Assembly: GCF_018691265.1 (NCBI RefSeq)
Contig: NW_024881324.1
Location: 9,489,730 to 9,553,729, forward strand
Length of the DNA: 64,000 nucleotides
Direction: 5' to 3'
Origin: Tyto alba
Lineage: Eukaryota; Chordata; Aves; Strigiformes; Tytonidae
The position numbers were made by a program, and so were the translations under genes. This document shows, piece by piece, positions 36,601 to 51,032 of the stretch (positions are counted from its first letter, which is position 1; every line of letters begins with the position of its first letter). The notes beneath the pieces were generated by a model, which worked only from the letters and a program-made list of their open reading frames with translations, had not been told where the DNA came from and did no database searches.

Positions 36601-38301
36601 TAAAAAGCTATTGATTATAACAAATGCACGCCTGACATCTATCAGCTTGCCTATTTATTTAATCATTACCATTTTTTCCCCCAATATATTACCGTTGATT
36701 TGATCTATGTATTCGATTTGCAGCATCCATTCTCCGGGCAGAATCCCACAGATATCCCCAAGCACGTGTTTGCTTTGGCACACTGTTTAAATAAACTTAC
36801 TGGAAAACGCACAGAGATAACAGACAATAGAAGAGTCAGAAAACCATCTGCACGAATTATTTTAAATTAACGTGCAAGGTTTATCAGTTATCTACAGAGT
36901 TATCAACACATGCACAATATGGCAATTTCAACCTTATTCTATCATTCACATAAGAGCTTTCAACATTTGCTCTGCAAGTGCAGTTGATCCTTTGTATGAA
37001 GCATCACTACGCTACCTTCACAAGGACAACACTGCTGATCCGTATCCTTTACAAAAGATTAGGTACAGTACTTCCCAAATAACAAGAAGTAATTGAGCAA
37101 CAACTCCTGCGTAACACTCCCTCAATTTTGCATATAATATTCAATCCCCTAACTTACACTACCGATTTAATAATGCAAAGGCTTTGGCTGAAAAGTCAAC
37201 TTCAGGTTCATAAATACAAGTGGAAGGCATTTCCAGAGCACTGTCTCTGGACATCTTGAAATTTCTTGGCAAACAGCAATTGGGAAGGATATCTGACTAT
37301 CCCCCCGCTCCAACCACTCTAAACAGCGTGGAATTTCTGTGCCACGATTTACAAACTGTTTTTTGTTATCCGTCTACTCCGTCCTACAATACAAAGGAGA
37401 ACAAATGCCTTGTGAATTACATTTCACTTGCACTGCATCAGCACATTCAGGCACAGGCAATAGACTGAAGAAACTACCAGATGCAGACGTGAGGGTTCTG
37501 CACACAGCGCTCTGCCAAAAAAAAAAAAAAAAAAACCAAAAAAACAAACAAACAAACAAAAAAAACCCAAAAACATCGTAGATGCCTTACACAAACTCAT
37601 CTGCAATTCGAAACTTGTCAAAAAAGACAAATATGAGAAGCGAGGCGCTGAAATCTGAAGAGTAAGTACACTTGGGAAGGCAGCATCAGTTTATCCAGGG
37701 GGGTACCCGTTCCCGAGAAGGGTGCGCGCAGACAGCAAGCACGGTTCGTCCCTCCCGGTGCTCGCTTGTTAAAGAACTGGACAAACGACCACCCGGCGGA
37801 GGGGGACCCGGCCCACGCGGGGCGGCGCGGGAAGGAGCACCTACCCCTTCCCAGCCGCCGCCTCCTCCTCCTCCTTTCTTCCCGCCTTTGCTCCCTGCGG
37901 AGCGGGGGCATCTCCCCCGGCCCGGCGGGAGACAAAAGGCAGGCGATGAGCCCCCGGCGGCCCGGGGCTGCCGGCGGAGCGGGGCGAGCGCCCGGAAATC
38001 CCACAATCCCCGCGGCCCCGGCGGGAAATCCTTCCTCCCCGCCCCCCCCCCCCCCCAGACACACACACACACCCCCCCGCCGCTCTCCCGGGAAACCCCG
38101 GCCCAAAGCCTCACACGTGTGGAGGGGGGAAGAAGGAGGAGGAGGAGGAAAGGGCCGGCTCCCGCCTCTGAGGGGGAGCAGGGGCCTCCCGCCGCCGCGC
38201 CTCACCTGCTTGCTCCTTACGTAGGGAGGCTTCACGGCGCCCAAGTGGTACCGCCGGGTCCGGATCTTGCCGCCGCCGCCGCCGCCGCCGCCCGAGGCCA
38301 T
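1..38301 (-). CDS. NUP153: NUP153 nucleoporin, 18 coding exons, C-terminus beyond left edge
   Basis: Nup153 is the FG nucleoporin of the nuclear basket. It binds lamins and other basket proteins through its N-terminus, Ran through its zinc fingers, and importins/exportins through its FG repeats. Eighteen exons with GT-AG borders join without a frame break to give 1079 residues. In order these are: a Gly-rich start with KIRTRR; a conserved N-terminal segment with [14 protein letters not shown] (about residues 40-53); a Ser-rich conserved region to about 470; an FxF-type linker; four RanBP2-type zinc fingers at about 651-872; and FG/FxFG repeats from 878 on. Human NUP153 is about 1475 residues, so roughly 400 C-terminal FG residues should lie left of position 1. 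Exons (minus strand order): 38206-38301, 22305-22521, 19859-20107, 18396-18535, 18185-18313, 16236-16352, 16064-16108, 15917-15970, 12229-12375, 11465-11517, 8843-8975, 7123-7260, 6254-6346, 5934-6024, 5540-5659, 3295-3909, 1164-1358, 1-605. The identification is very secure. Confidence 0.96.
606..3294 (-). other. NUP153 introns 17 and 16 region
   Basis: Two introns (606-1163 and 1359-3294) flank the zinc finger 4 exon. Apart from short A-rich runs (about 721-748, 1070-1090 and 1839-1850) and a GC-richer patch at 2640-2760 of unknown nature, I see no gene, known repeat or RNA gene. Confidence 0.6.
1164..1358 (-). CDS. NUP153: NUP153 coding exon 17, zinc finger 4
   Basis: Residues 813-878. 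A Ser/Thr-rich linker with [18 protein letters not shown] leads into the fourth RanBP2-type finger (Trp846; Cys848, 851, 862, 865), followed by KPGTKAELK. Acceptor TTTCTCAG, donor AAAG|GTAATA. It ends in phase 1 and joins the FG exon as Gly-Phe-Gly. Confidence 0.95.
3295..3909 (-). CDS. NUP153: NUP153 coding exon 16, zinc fingers 1-3
   Basis: Residues 608-813. After [16 protein letters not shown] come three RanBP2-type zinc fingers. Finger 1 has Cys656, 659, 669 and 672. Finger 2 has Trp718 and Cys720, 723, 734 and 737. Finger 3 has Trp788 and Cys790, 793, 804 and 807. Fingers 2 and 3 follow W-x-C-x2-C-x10-C-x2-C and are preceded by LGFxDKFK linkers. In mammals these fingers bind Ran-GDP and Ran-GTP. 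Finger 1 has unusual spacing (see findings). Acceptor TTTCTAG, donor CCAG|GTGTG. Confidence 0.95.
3910..5539 (-). other. NUP153 intron 15, no further feature
   Basis: An AT-rich intron with T/A homopolymer runs near 4628-4641 and 5460-5475. No ORF with family resemblance and no recognisable transposon. Confidence 0.6.
5540..5659 (-). CDS. NUP153: NUP153 coding exon 15
   Basis: Residues 568-608: [19 protein letters not shown], then [31 protein letters not shown] is strongly conserved in Nup153. The acceptor is TTTTCAAAG|ATACC, a less usual AAG. Donor CCTG|GTGAG. Confidence 0.93.
5934..6024 (-). CDS. NUP153: NUP153 coding exon 14
   Basis: Residues 538-568: [20 protein letters not shown] and [10 protein letters not shown]. 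Acceptor TTCATAG. The donor CTAG|GTAACAG at 5934 keeps the frame into exon 15 (G+AT gives Asp). A second GTAATA donor-like site lies inside the exon, after TCCG. Confidence 0.9.
6254..6346 (-). CDS. NUP153: NUP153 coding exon 13
   Basis: Residues 507-537: [20 protein letters not shown], then [11 protein letters not shown]. Acceptor AATACAG, donor TCT|GTAAGC. Phase 0. FRFSSP and the next exon's FTFSVP form a pair of similar FxF units. Confidence 0.94.
7123..7260 (-). CDS. NUP153: NUP153 coding exon 12
   Basis: Residues 461-506: [30 protein letters not shown], then a Ser-rich tail ending VMNK. Acceptor CACCTAG, donor AAG|GTAAAT. Phase 0 at both ends. Confidence 0.94.
8843..8975 (-). CDS. NUP153: NUP153 coding exon 11
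   Basis: Residues 416-460: [20 protein letters not shown], then a Gly run with [20 protein letters not shown]. The [10 protein letters not shown] motif is a clear Nup153 signature. Acceptor TCTCAG|CAG, donor CAG|GTAAGG. Confidence 0.94.
11465..11517 (-). CDS. NUP153: NUP153 coding exon 10
   Basis: A 53-nt exon coding residues 399-416 ([17 protein letters not shown]). It enters in phase 0 and leaves in phase 2, matching the single base that opens exon 11. Acceptor CTTGCAG, donor AAG|GTATG. Sequence conservation is weaker here than in the neighbouring exons. Confidence 0.85.
12229..12375 (-). CDS. NUP153: NUP153 coding exon 9
   Basis: Residues 350-398, including [30 protein letters not shown] and [10 protein letters not shown]. 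Acceptor TTTCAAAG|ATGG, donor AAA|GTAAGT. Phase 0. Confidence 0.93.
12376..13349 (-). other. NUP153 intron 8, right of exon 9
   Basis: AT-rich intron sequence with short T runs (about 12716-12728). No gene or repeat recognised before the CR1 copy starts. Confidence 0.6.
13350..14580 (-). mobile_element. CR1 LINE, 5'-truncated, minus strand
   Basis: A non-LTR retrotransposon of the CR1 clade in NUP153 intron 8, in the same orientation as the gene. The minus strand codes, in pieces, the end of a reverse transcriptase. [16 protein letters not shown] sequence lies near 14480-14500. The block at 14087-14440 includes [20 protein letters not shown] and the catalytic FADD in [11 protein letters not shown]. 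The typical C-terminal block at 13509-13640 includes [15 protein letters not shown] and NRLPKR. The 3' end near 13350-13420 shows the CR1 tail motif, the reverse complement of gagttggaagggacct, and short degenerate ATTCT units. Several frame breaks show that the copy is dead. The 5' end is truncated, as is normal for CR1. Confidence 0.95.
14581..15916 (-). other. NUP153 intron 8, upstream part
   Basis: AT-rich intron sequence between the CR1 copy and exon 8. Nothing recognisable was seen on either strand. Confidence 0.6.
15917..15970 (-). CDS. NUP153: NUP153 coding exon 8
   Basis: A 54-nt exon coding residues 332-349 ([18 protein letters not shown]). Acceptor CCCTTAG, donor CAG|GTAAG. Phase 0 at both ends. 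Confidence 0.92.
16064..16108 (-). CDS. NUP153: NUP153 coding exon 7
   Basis: A 45-nt micro-exon coding residues 317-331 ([15 protein letters not shown]). It continues the conserved segment of exon 6 in phase 0. Acceptor CAACAG, donor TCT|GTAAGT. It is too short for an ORF scan and was found from the phase and the family sequence. Confidence 0.92.
16236..16352 (-). CDS. NUP153: NUP153 coding exon 6
   Basis: Residues 278-316: [18 protein letters not shown] followed by [21 protein letters not shown], a highly conserved basic/helical Nup153 motif. Phase 0 at both ends. Acceptor TTTTTCAG, donor GCG|GTAAAT. Confidence 0.95.
16353..18184 (-). other. NUP153 intron 5, no further feature
   Basis: AT-rich intron with a T run at about 17409-17422. 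No gene, RNA or known repeat recognised. Confidence 0.6.
18185..18313 (-). CDS. NUP153: NUP153 coding exon 5
   Basis: Residues 235-277: [19 protein letters not shown], then PGKTTYGG, five Ala and [13 protein letters not shown] chose the acceptor TTTCTGTAG|TCACTTGG (exon end 18313) over an internal TTTAAG|ACAAGC at 18286, because the longer form restores the conserved SLGN segment after FGSPSP. Both keep the frame. Confidence 0.93.
18396..18535 (-). CDS. NUP153: NUP153 coding exon 4
   Basis: Residues 188-234: [19 protein letters not shown], then a Ser/His-rich stretch and [15 protein letters not shown]. The acceptor is TTGGCAG|ATATC and the donor CCT|GTAAGT. It ends in phase 0. Confidence 0.95.
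19269..19327. repeat. poly-T tract with GG interruptions
   Basis: A low-complexity run of T interrupted by GG pairs in NUP153 intron 3 (A-rich in the transcript). A similar G-interrupted T-rich stretch lies at 22098-22198. Both create spurious Lys- or Phe-rich frames. Confidence 0.85.
19859..20107 (-). CDS. NUP153: NUP153 coding exon 3
   Basis: Residues 105-188, containing [30 protein letters not shown] and [13 protein letters not shown], all hallmarks of the Nup153 N-terminal domain. The acceptor is TTGTTTAG|AACC and the donor AAAG|GTAAC. It enters and leaves in phase 1. Confidence 0.95.
20108..22304 (-). other. NUP153 intron 2, no further feature
   Basis: Holds only the T-rich tract at 22098-22198 close to exon 2. 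No gene or known transposon was seen. Confidence 0.6.
22305..22521 (-). CDS. NUP153: NUP153 coding exon 2
   Basis: Residues 33-105. The acceptor reads TTTCAAG|CAGGG and the donor GAAG|GTATG. It begins [18 protein letters not shown], the most conserved N-terminal stretch of Nup153, in the region known to target it to the inner face of the pore and bind lamin. It then becomes acidic and Asn/Glu-rich, ending in [11 protein letters not shown]. It ends in phase 1. Confidence 0.95.
22522..31960 (-). other. NUP153 intron 1, downstream part
   Basis: The first 9.4 kb (exon 2 side) of the 15.7-kb intron 1. It is AT-rich and without exons. Low-complexity points are a C run followed by A-rich sequence at about 25047-25082 and a G run near 26431-26441. 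I saw no conserved ORF, tRNA, snoRNA or known repeat here. Confidence 0.55.
31960..33040 (-). mobile_element. CR1 LINE, older diverged copy, minus strand
   Basis: A second CR1 fragment, in NUP153 intron 1 and in the gene's orientation. The minus strand at 32809-32994 codes [20 protein letters not shown] and [10 protein letters not shown], the reverse-transcriptase block that precedes the Gln-Gly-x-x-x-Gly motif. The 3' part near 31990-32120 carries CR1 untranslated-type sequence (reverse complement of cctactccaacctcctgctc). Frames are broken many times and the catalytic FADD is no longer readable, so this copy is older than the one at 13350-14580. Confidence 0.9.
33041..37780 (-). other. NUP153 intron 1, upstream part
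   Basis: AT-rich intron sequence between the CR1 copy and the CpG island. Contains A-rich low-complexity runs at 36184-36200 and 37518-37566, and a short AGC triplet run (gcagcagcagcagc) near 35973-35986. No exon, RNA gene or known mobile element recognised. Confidence 0.55.
38206..38301 (-). CDS. NUP153: NUP153 coding exon 1 (start codon)
   Basis: Encodes residues 1-32: MAS, eight Gly, then [15 protein letters not shown] and on to a CAG|GTGAGG donor. The start codon (complement of 299-301 in the 38 kb block) has A at -3 and G at +4. It lies inside a CpG island and opens with the Gly run and basic KIRTRR typical of vertebrate Nup153. The Gly run is coded mostly by a GGC repeat. The exon ends in phase 0 and joins exon 2 ([10 protein letters not shown]) in frame. 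Confidence 0.95.
38269..38293 (-). repeat. GGC triplet run coding poly-Gly in NUP153 exon 1
   Basis: A pure CCG/GCC run on the plus strand reads as consecutive GGC codons in the N-terminal eight-Gly tract of NUP153. Such runs often vary in length between individuals and species. Confidence 0.85.
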
Positions 38302-39180
38302 GCTGGGATCCGGCCCCTCCGCTTTCCCCCTCCCCTCCCCCCCCCCCCACCGCTGCCCCCGGGTTTCCCCGGTCGCCTCGTGCGGCCGCGCTCCTTCCCC
38401 CGCCCCCCGCTGCGCTGTCACCGCCTGCCCCGGCTCGGCCTGCTCGCGCGCGCCCGCCACGCGCCGCGCCGCGCCGCGCGGCCTGGCGCGGGGGCTCCGC
38501 GCGGCCTGCCCCTCCCCTCCCCGCCGCGACCAACCTCCCCCCCGCACACACACACACACACACACACTCTATCCGCGCGCGCGCGCTCTTCTTTCACGGG
38601 CGCGCGCGCGCTGCTCTTCCCGCTCCCGCCTGCTCTGCGCGCTCCCGCCCTTTCCTCCCGCTCCCGGCTCGCGCTCCCCGGCGCCGGCCGGCCCCGCGCT
38701 GCCCGCCCGCTCGCGGCCAAGCCGCTGCACCCCTCCCCCCCCTTCCTCCCTCCTCCCCTCCCCAACCGACCAACCAACCAACGGCGGCGCAGCGCGTCAC
38801 TTAACCGCGCGGGCTGCGTAACTAGAACGGGACCGCCCGGCAGCCCTCGCGCGCCCGGGCACCGCCCGCTCGCCGCTGCGGGGAGGGGGGGGGAGAAGCG
38901 GGTGGGGCCGCAACGCGGCGCGGCCGCGTGCTCGTTCCCCTCCCCCGCCCCGCGCTGAGGGCCGGGCCGGCTGCGCGGGAAAAGCCGTCGGTACCCGCCG
39001 GGGGCTGGGAGGTTGTGGGGCGGTGGGGACGCAGCCCGCCCCTCCCCGAGGGCCGTGTCCCTGCCGGGCTGCGGGAAAAGGTTGAAAAAGGGCCCGGGGG
39101 AGGAAGCGGGGGGGGCAGGCGGTGTCCCCTCGGGTTGGTGTGAGGGACGCCAGTGACCACCCGCGGGTTTAGCAGCGCTC

Positions 39181-42100
39181 GGTTGGGGCAGGCTGGAAGC
39201 GGGAGGGGTGGGTGGAAAGCTTCAACACAGCGTTTTCTTCCTCAAAACAAGAGGAAGAGGGCATTCCTATTAGAAATGTTTCAAGTATGGAAATATTTTC
39301 TACTGAAATTGAAAAAAATCTATGGCTCTACATCTGCCCTGGGAGTGATGGAGCCAAAAACCACAACCGTCTTCCCTGTGCAGAAGTCAATAAAAACATT
39401 CATCTTAAAAAAAAAAAAAAAACCCAAAAACAAAAACAAAAAAAAACCCACCAGAACTGTATTAAAAAATTACTGACATAGAGTGAAGCACAGGTATTTA
39501 ACAGTGAAGGACAGACCCATGCTGTAGTGTGCACCCCTTCCACCAAAAATGAAAGGATTTGTCACCACACACACCTGAAGAAAGCATATTGAACTCGGGT
39601 GGGTTGGGGGAACTCAAACCAGCACGGGCAATGCTGATGGCCTGAAGGAACGTAAGCTAGCAGCAACAGCAGAGAAAGAACTGGTTTTAGGAGGAGCATT
39701 ACTGGGGAGTTTGGTACTGCCCAGACTTTCATACAGGCTTTTTTAACCTCACTGGTATGTTCCCAGCTCTCCTACACAACTTGCTCCTCCACTTCTTAGT
39801 CCTGCTTTCACAGTTATCTAAAGGAGATAATTTCCCAAGTCCCAGCAGAGTGGAATTACTTTCCACGTGTGTCTCCTCAATAACTACAGCTTCAGAACTC
39901 CCGTGTCTCTTCCTCTCCTGCCCTACCACTGTAAATAATTTTACATGCTGTGGGATGACCTGCAGCTATAGATAATCCCTCCCAGGAGATGGAACACGTG
40001 AGTTTGGAAGTCACCTGTGAGACTCATGTGAACTGCTGGTGTTACAGCTGTGGACCACTTTCAGGATGAGGCTCTGTTTCTAGAATATGCTTGTCAAAAA
40101 AGACATCAATATAATAATCAAAATACAATAAAACCAGCATGTAAACCTGGATTTGCAACTCTTTTTGGCCAGAAAACAATTATCATGCTGAGTTCCATCT
40201 TAGGGGAGGGTAAGGAAGGGTATCACAATGTGTTTCAGTTATGGAAAGAGCAAGATTTATAAAGGGATATAAGCTGTGCCCTTTGGTAATTCACCAGTAA
40301 TAATGCCAACTTCTAAAAGGGTACCTGTGTGGGGAACTGACTAAAATCACTCCTGTGCTGGACACGTAAGAGCTGGGCAAATTTCAAACAAGATTCCCTC
40401 TTTCTGGTGCATGTTCAGTGTATTAAGGTAACCTGTAAACACGATTTTCTCTTCCACGTATGTGTCAAAGGCAGCTACACTAAGTTTGCTCTGTAAATTC
40501 AAGTGCTGCTTTATTTACTTACTTATTTAGAACAATTTCCATATGGTGACATGCCTTTAATGACACTCATGACTCAGAAATACTTGTTGATGTAGTCAAA
40601 CAATATCTATTGACATGAGTCACTGAAGTTAAATAAATGTTATTAAAAATGAGACAAAACAAAAGGCAAATATATATATATCCAGCAGAATGATAGGGAT
40701 CATCACCATTTGATCAATCTTCCCTGTGAGTTATATCTGCAAGTTACTTTGAGGTAGCGCTAGAAAGAAGCTGTTGGTCCAAGAGCATCCCTGCAAAAAG
40801 AAACATTCACGGCTTAAGTACCATTTAACCTTTTTGTACCCTTCTAAGTACTCTCTACCCTTTCTGGCCTGTTTCCTTCTTCCCTGTTCACTGACTGCAG
40901 GAGTAGTAGCCCCTCAAACCATCGTACTAAAGCCTTTCTGTTCAGAGAAGTGACAGAAAACAAAAACACTACTCGAAGAAATTAGCAGGTTTTGAGTAAA
41001 GGCACTATCTATTGCAGCTAGGTGCAATAAAGAGTTTATAAAAACAATACTAGATATTCTTGCAAAAAAAGAAAAAAAAAAACCTTCATCAAGCTTAGGC
41101 AAAAGAAAAAAAAAAAACACCACATTTTAGCTGGGTAAACCAGACACAAAACACAACTGGAAGAAGTGAAATAGCGTGGTGTTGAGAAAGTTGCTCCTAA
41201 GACTTTTTTTTTTTAAATGCTCCCAGTGCAATCAGATCTTTGTAGAACTGATGGCAGGCACCTCTACAATATGTTCAGATCTTTGTGTAAACTAGCCAAC
41301 ACAGGCAACTAGAACACCTGTAAGTTTACTCAGTAAAATGTCTAGGCAATGCCTTCTGACAGTTCTGATGCACTCACTTTTTCCTGTATTTGGGGTTCAT
41401 GGGTAGCACACTGATACAGGAAGAAGTTTCACACTCAGTGTGCCTTTACAGTAAAGAACGTGCACTGCGCACACAATCTTGATCCCATGTTTGCACTCCA
41501 AACTGGAAAGAGGAGTAGGCTAGTAAGGCTCAGGAGACAGAAAAAGAGGTCAGAGCACTATTTCAGAACAGTATCACATGAGCTGCTCCCAACAGACTCT
41601 CTTCCTCACCTCATTTCTCTTGTACGTTGGCTGGAGGTACATACACCCCCAACATTTCTTAAGTTTAGGGAACTGATGGCCCAACCAACCTCTTTCACTG
41701 AATTATATAAACAGTATTTTCACTCTGTGGGTACTTTACAGTCCAGCGCAGAAGGCGCATGCATGTCTGAAAACAGTCTCTAATGCAAATTGTAGAGACC
41801 TTGTTAACAGGCAAAATCTGCATAAATGGAGTGGCTACAGACTGTGCCTTTAGAGGTTTATGTACTGTGGCAATACAGTGTCAGACTTAGTGAAATCACA
41901 GAGCTACGTGGGCCCCTCGTTACACAGCTCACACGTAGATCAACCTCCCAAATGCCACAAATCAGCACAGATGCTCCCTAACATTTCTGCTGAGCCAAAC
42001 ACACATCCTTAGCATCACATTTTTAACTGATAACACAATAAAAGGATCTACAAATTACTTGCTGCAGCTTAAGCACAGTGTTAAGTGATGCTACGCAAGC

Positions 42101-43680
42101 CACTCCAAAGAAGGATATAACTCAGGCACAGACCTGGAAGCTGTCTTGCCGATCATTAGATACAGAAATCCTTTGCTTCACAGACCAGTTTGTACTGCCA
42201 AGCTCAGGCATCACAGCTATGCACTGCAACTGAAGTGGCATACAAATCCTGGGAGCTTTTGAAGCTTTAACATTCCCAAACTCAAGGGGCCTGCATCTAC
42301 TATCTTGAGTTTCCTCCCTACCGCAGTCCCCTGAAACAATTTTATACATTCACACATGCACCTCCTTTCCCACCCAGATTCTTTGCTTCATTTATTCCAC
42401 TTCCTGCCACATTCCTGTAACAACCTCCCTACCATCACCCTCCAAAGACTCACCAGTTCACACAAGGAAAACGTTCACCCATGAAACCTGTTCCCAGATA
42501 CATTGCAACTAGCTCTCCCCAAAGCAGGGAAACAGTGGCTAAAACTGTGATACTACTCCCCCTGCCTAGACGAGGTTTTTTTGCTTTGTCTCTTCCTACA
42601 TGTACATCTGCACATATAGGTTATGTCCACCACTTTCACTACATTAAGTCATAAGAAGGCCAGAGAAGCTTATTCTCATCTGCCATCACAGCAATTATGG
42701 TTTAGATTGCCCCCAAAATACACATGGCAGTACAAAAGTGTCTTGACTAGCTTTAGTAGCTTCCACAGCCATCAGCTATGATAATATCTGCTACCTTTTT
42801 TCTTGGAAGAGTATTCTTATTTTATCATTATGTACATTAATTAGTCAATACTTTTGCATAAGTAGTCCTTATGACTGGAAAATAGTTCCTGTCTTTCAAG
42901 ATGAAAACAGTTTAGAGGAAGCCACTCGGAAGTTGCTAGCTTAAAGCAGAACTTTCCTCATTGCTGTCTCCCCTAACCTCCTTGACTACTAAAAACTCAT
43001 CCTACTAAAATTTTATAGCCTTGACACTACAAAACACCTGAGCATGAACACTGAACAAATTAGAGATGTTTAAGACAGGCTGCAACATGGTTGAAGAGTT
43101 GTTACTTGGATTTTTTTTTTTTATTCCAAATGGGTTATTTTTCTTCTTTTAAACCAGAAAGTTATTTTCAGGTTTAAGAACATGTATTACATTACACCAG
43201 TTTCTTTGCTGTAAAGTGTCAGTTGAGAAGACTAACAATACAAAGAACAGGAATAGAATTGTCAGTAGGGATCATCCTTAGTCTTTGGAATGTTTGCAGC
43301 TATGGCAGCTGGAAGTTTGCCCTTCTATTTAAAATACTGTACTGATAAAGCAATTCTAACTGACCTAGCAGATGAACAGTAGTACACTTAGCGCCAGCAG
43401 GCTGCAAGAGAAAGAGTGGGCCCAAGCCTTCCCATAGCAAACCCTGGGAGTGTCTCTCAAATACACACATAACCTAAGCAAGCATGTTAAGAGCTTGTAA
43501 AAGATTGCCTAGGTAACCTGGAAATATGGGAGCGTTAGCTTTTGCTCGTGTCTTGATGCCCATACCAAAACAAGGACAGGTGAAATACCCCTACTGCCTC
43601 CAGCTAAATTCCACAAGCCAGAAGAGAATATGCTTCATGTATGTAAGTAAAATCCCTTGCTGGCAGGTTTGCAGAAACAA
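39181..43680. other. intergenic region between NUP153 and the C6orf52-like gene
   Basis: 4.5 kb with no recognisable gene. The only structured element is a poly(A) stretch at 39407-39450 preceded by AATAAA (see findings). Frames of up to about 107 codons (for example 41460-41783) show no family resemblance and look like chance. Confidence 0.6.
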
Positions 43681-43683
43681 AAT

Positions 43684-43689
43684 TTTATT
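43684..43689 (-). terminator. candidate polyadenylation signal of C6orf52-like gene
   Basis: TTTATT on the plus strand reads AATAAA on the minus strand, about 240 bp past the stop codon at 43927-43929. It is the first canonical hexamer I noticed downstream of the stop and would give a short 3' UTR. Position is inferred only. Confidence 0.5.
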
Positions 43690-43926
43690 TACACAGGCAA
43701 GTCTATCTTTAGACCCCATTGAACTCTTTACATTTCTAGAATATTTACATGATTTCAAGATGCTCCAAGTTGAGTGATGAACAAAAAAAAAAATTACAGA
43801 AACTGTCAAAAGCATAGCAAAAAAAAAACCAACCTATCATTGTGCTTTAAAACTTATGATCTAGAGTAATGTAGAAGAAATGTAATTTTAGCACCTTGGT
43901 CATAACGGTCATGCTATATAAGACAC

Positions 43927-50951
<7,025 letters not shown>

Positions 50952-50963
<12 letters not shown>

Positions 50964-51032
50964 GGTTCAAACGGTCTTCTGTCCTTCTCGAAGAACACAG
51001 CTGCACAGGTTCCGTTTACTTCGGTCCTTCAG
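50952..51032 (-). CDS. C6orf52: C6orf52-like exon with start codon
   Basis: Exon bounded by acceptor TTTTTCAG|CTGAAGG (51032) and donor CCAG|GTAAG. Only its last 12 nt code (MASQ, ATG complement at 50961-50963). The 69 nt before the ATG have stops in all three frames (in-frame TGA at 50967-50969), so they are 5' UTR. Kozak context ACCATGG is strong. Confidence 0.8.

Larger units (their letters stand above)
37780..39180 (-). promoter_or_regulatory. NUP153: NUP153 CpG-island promoter
   Basis: About 1.4 kb that is very rich in G+C and CpG, beginning inside intron 1, covering exon 1 and reaching about 880 bp upstream of the start codon. No TATA box is visible, as usual for a housekeeping CpG-island promoter. 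It holds C runs (38042-38056, 38337-38348), CA repeats (38056-38073, 38545-38567) and alternating GC runs near 38575-38612. The transcription start cannot be fixed from sequence alone. Confidence 0.85.

Noticed and set aside
37618..38958. Very long open frames on both strands (up to about 428 codons)
   Set aside because: They sit in the CpG island, where stop codons are scarce, and read as Pro/Arg/Gly/Ala low complexity in several frames at once. Only the short stretch 38206-38301 (NUP153 exon 1) is real coding sequence.
41460..41783. 107-codon plus-strand frame between NUP153 and C6orf52-like gene
   Set aside because: No recognisable domain, no promoter or polyadenylation context. Taken as chance.
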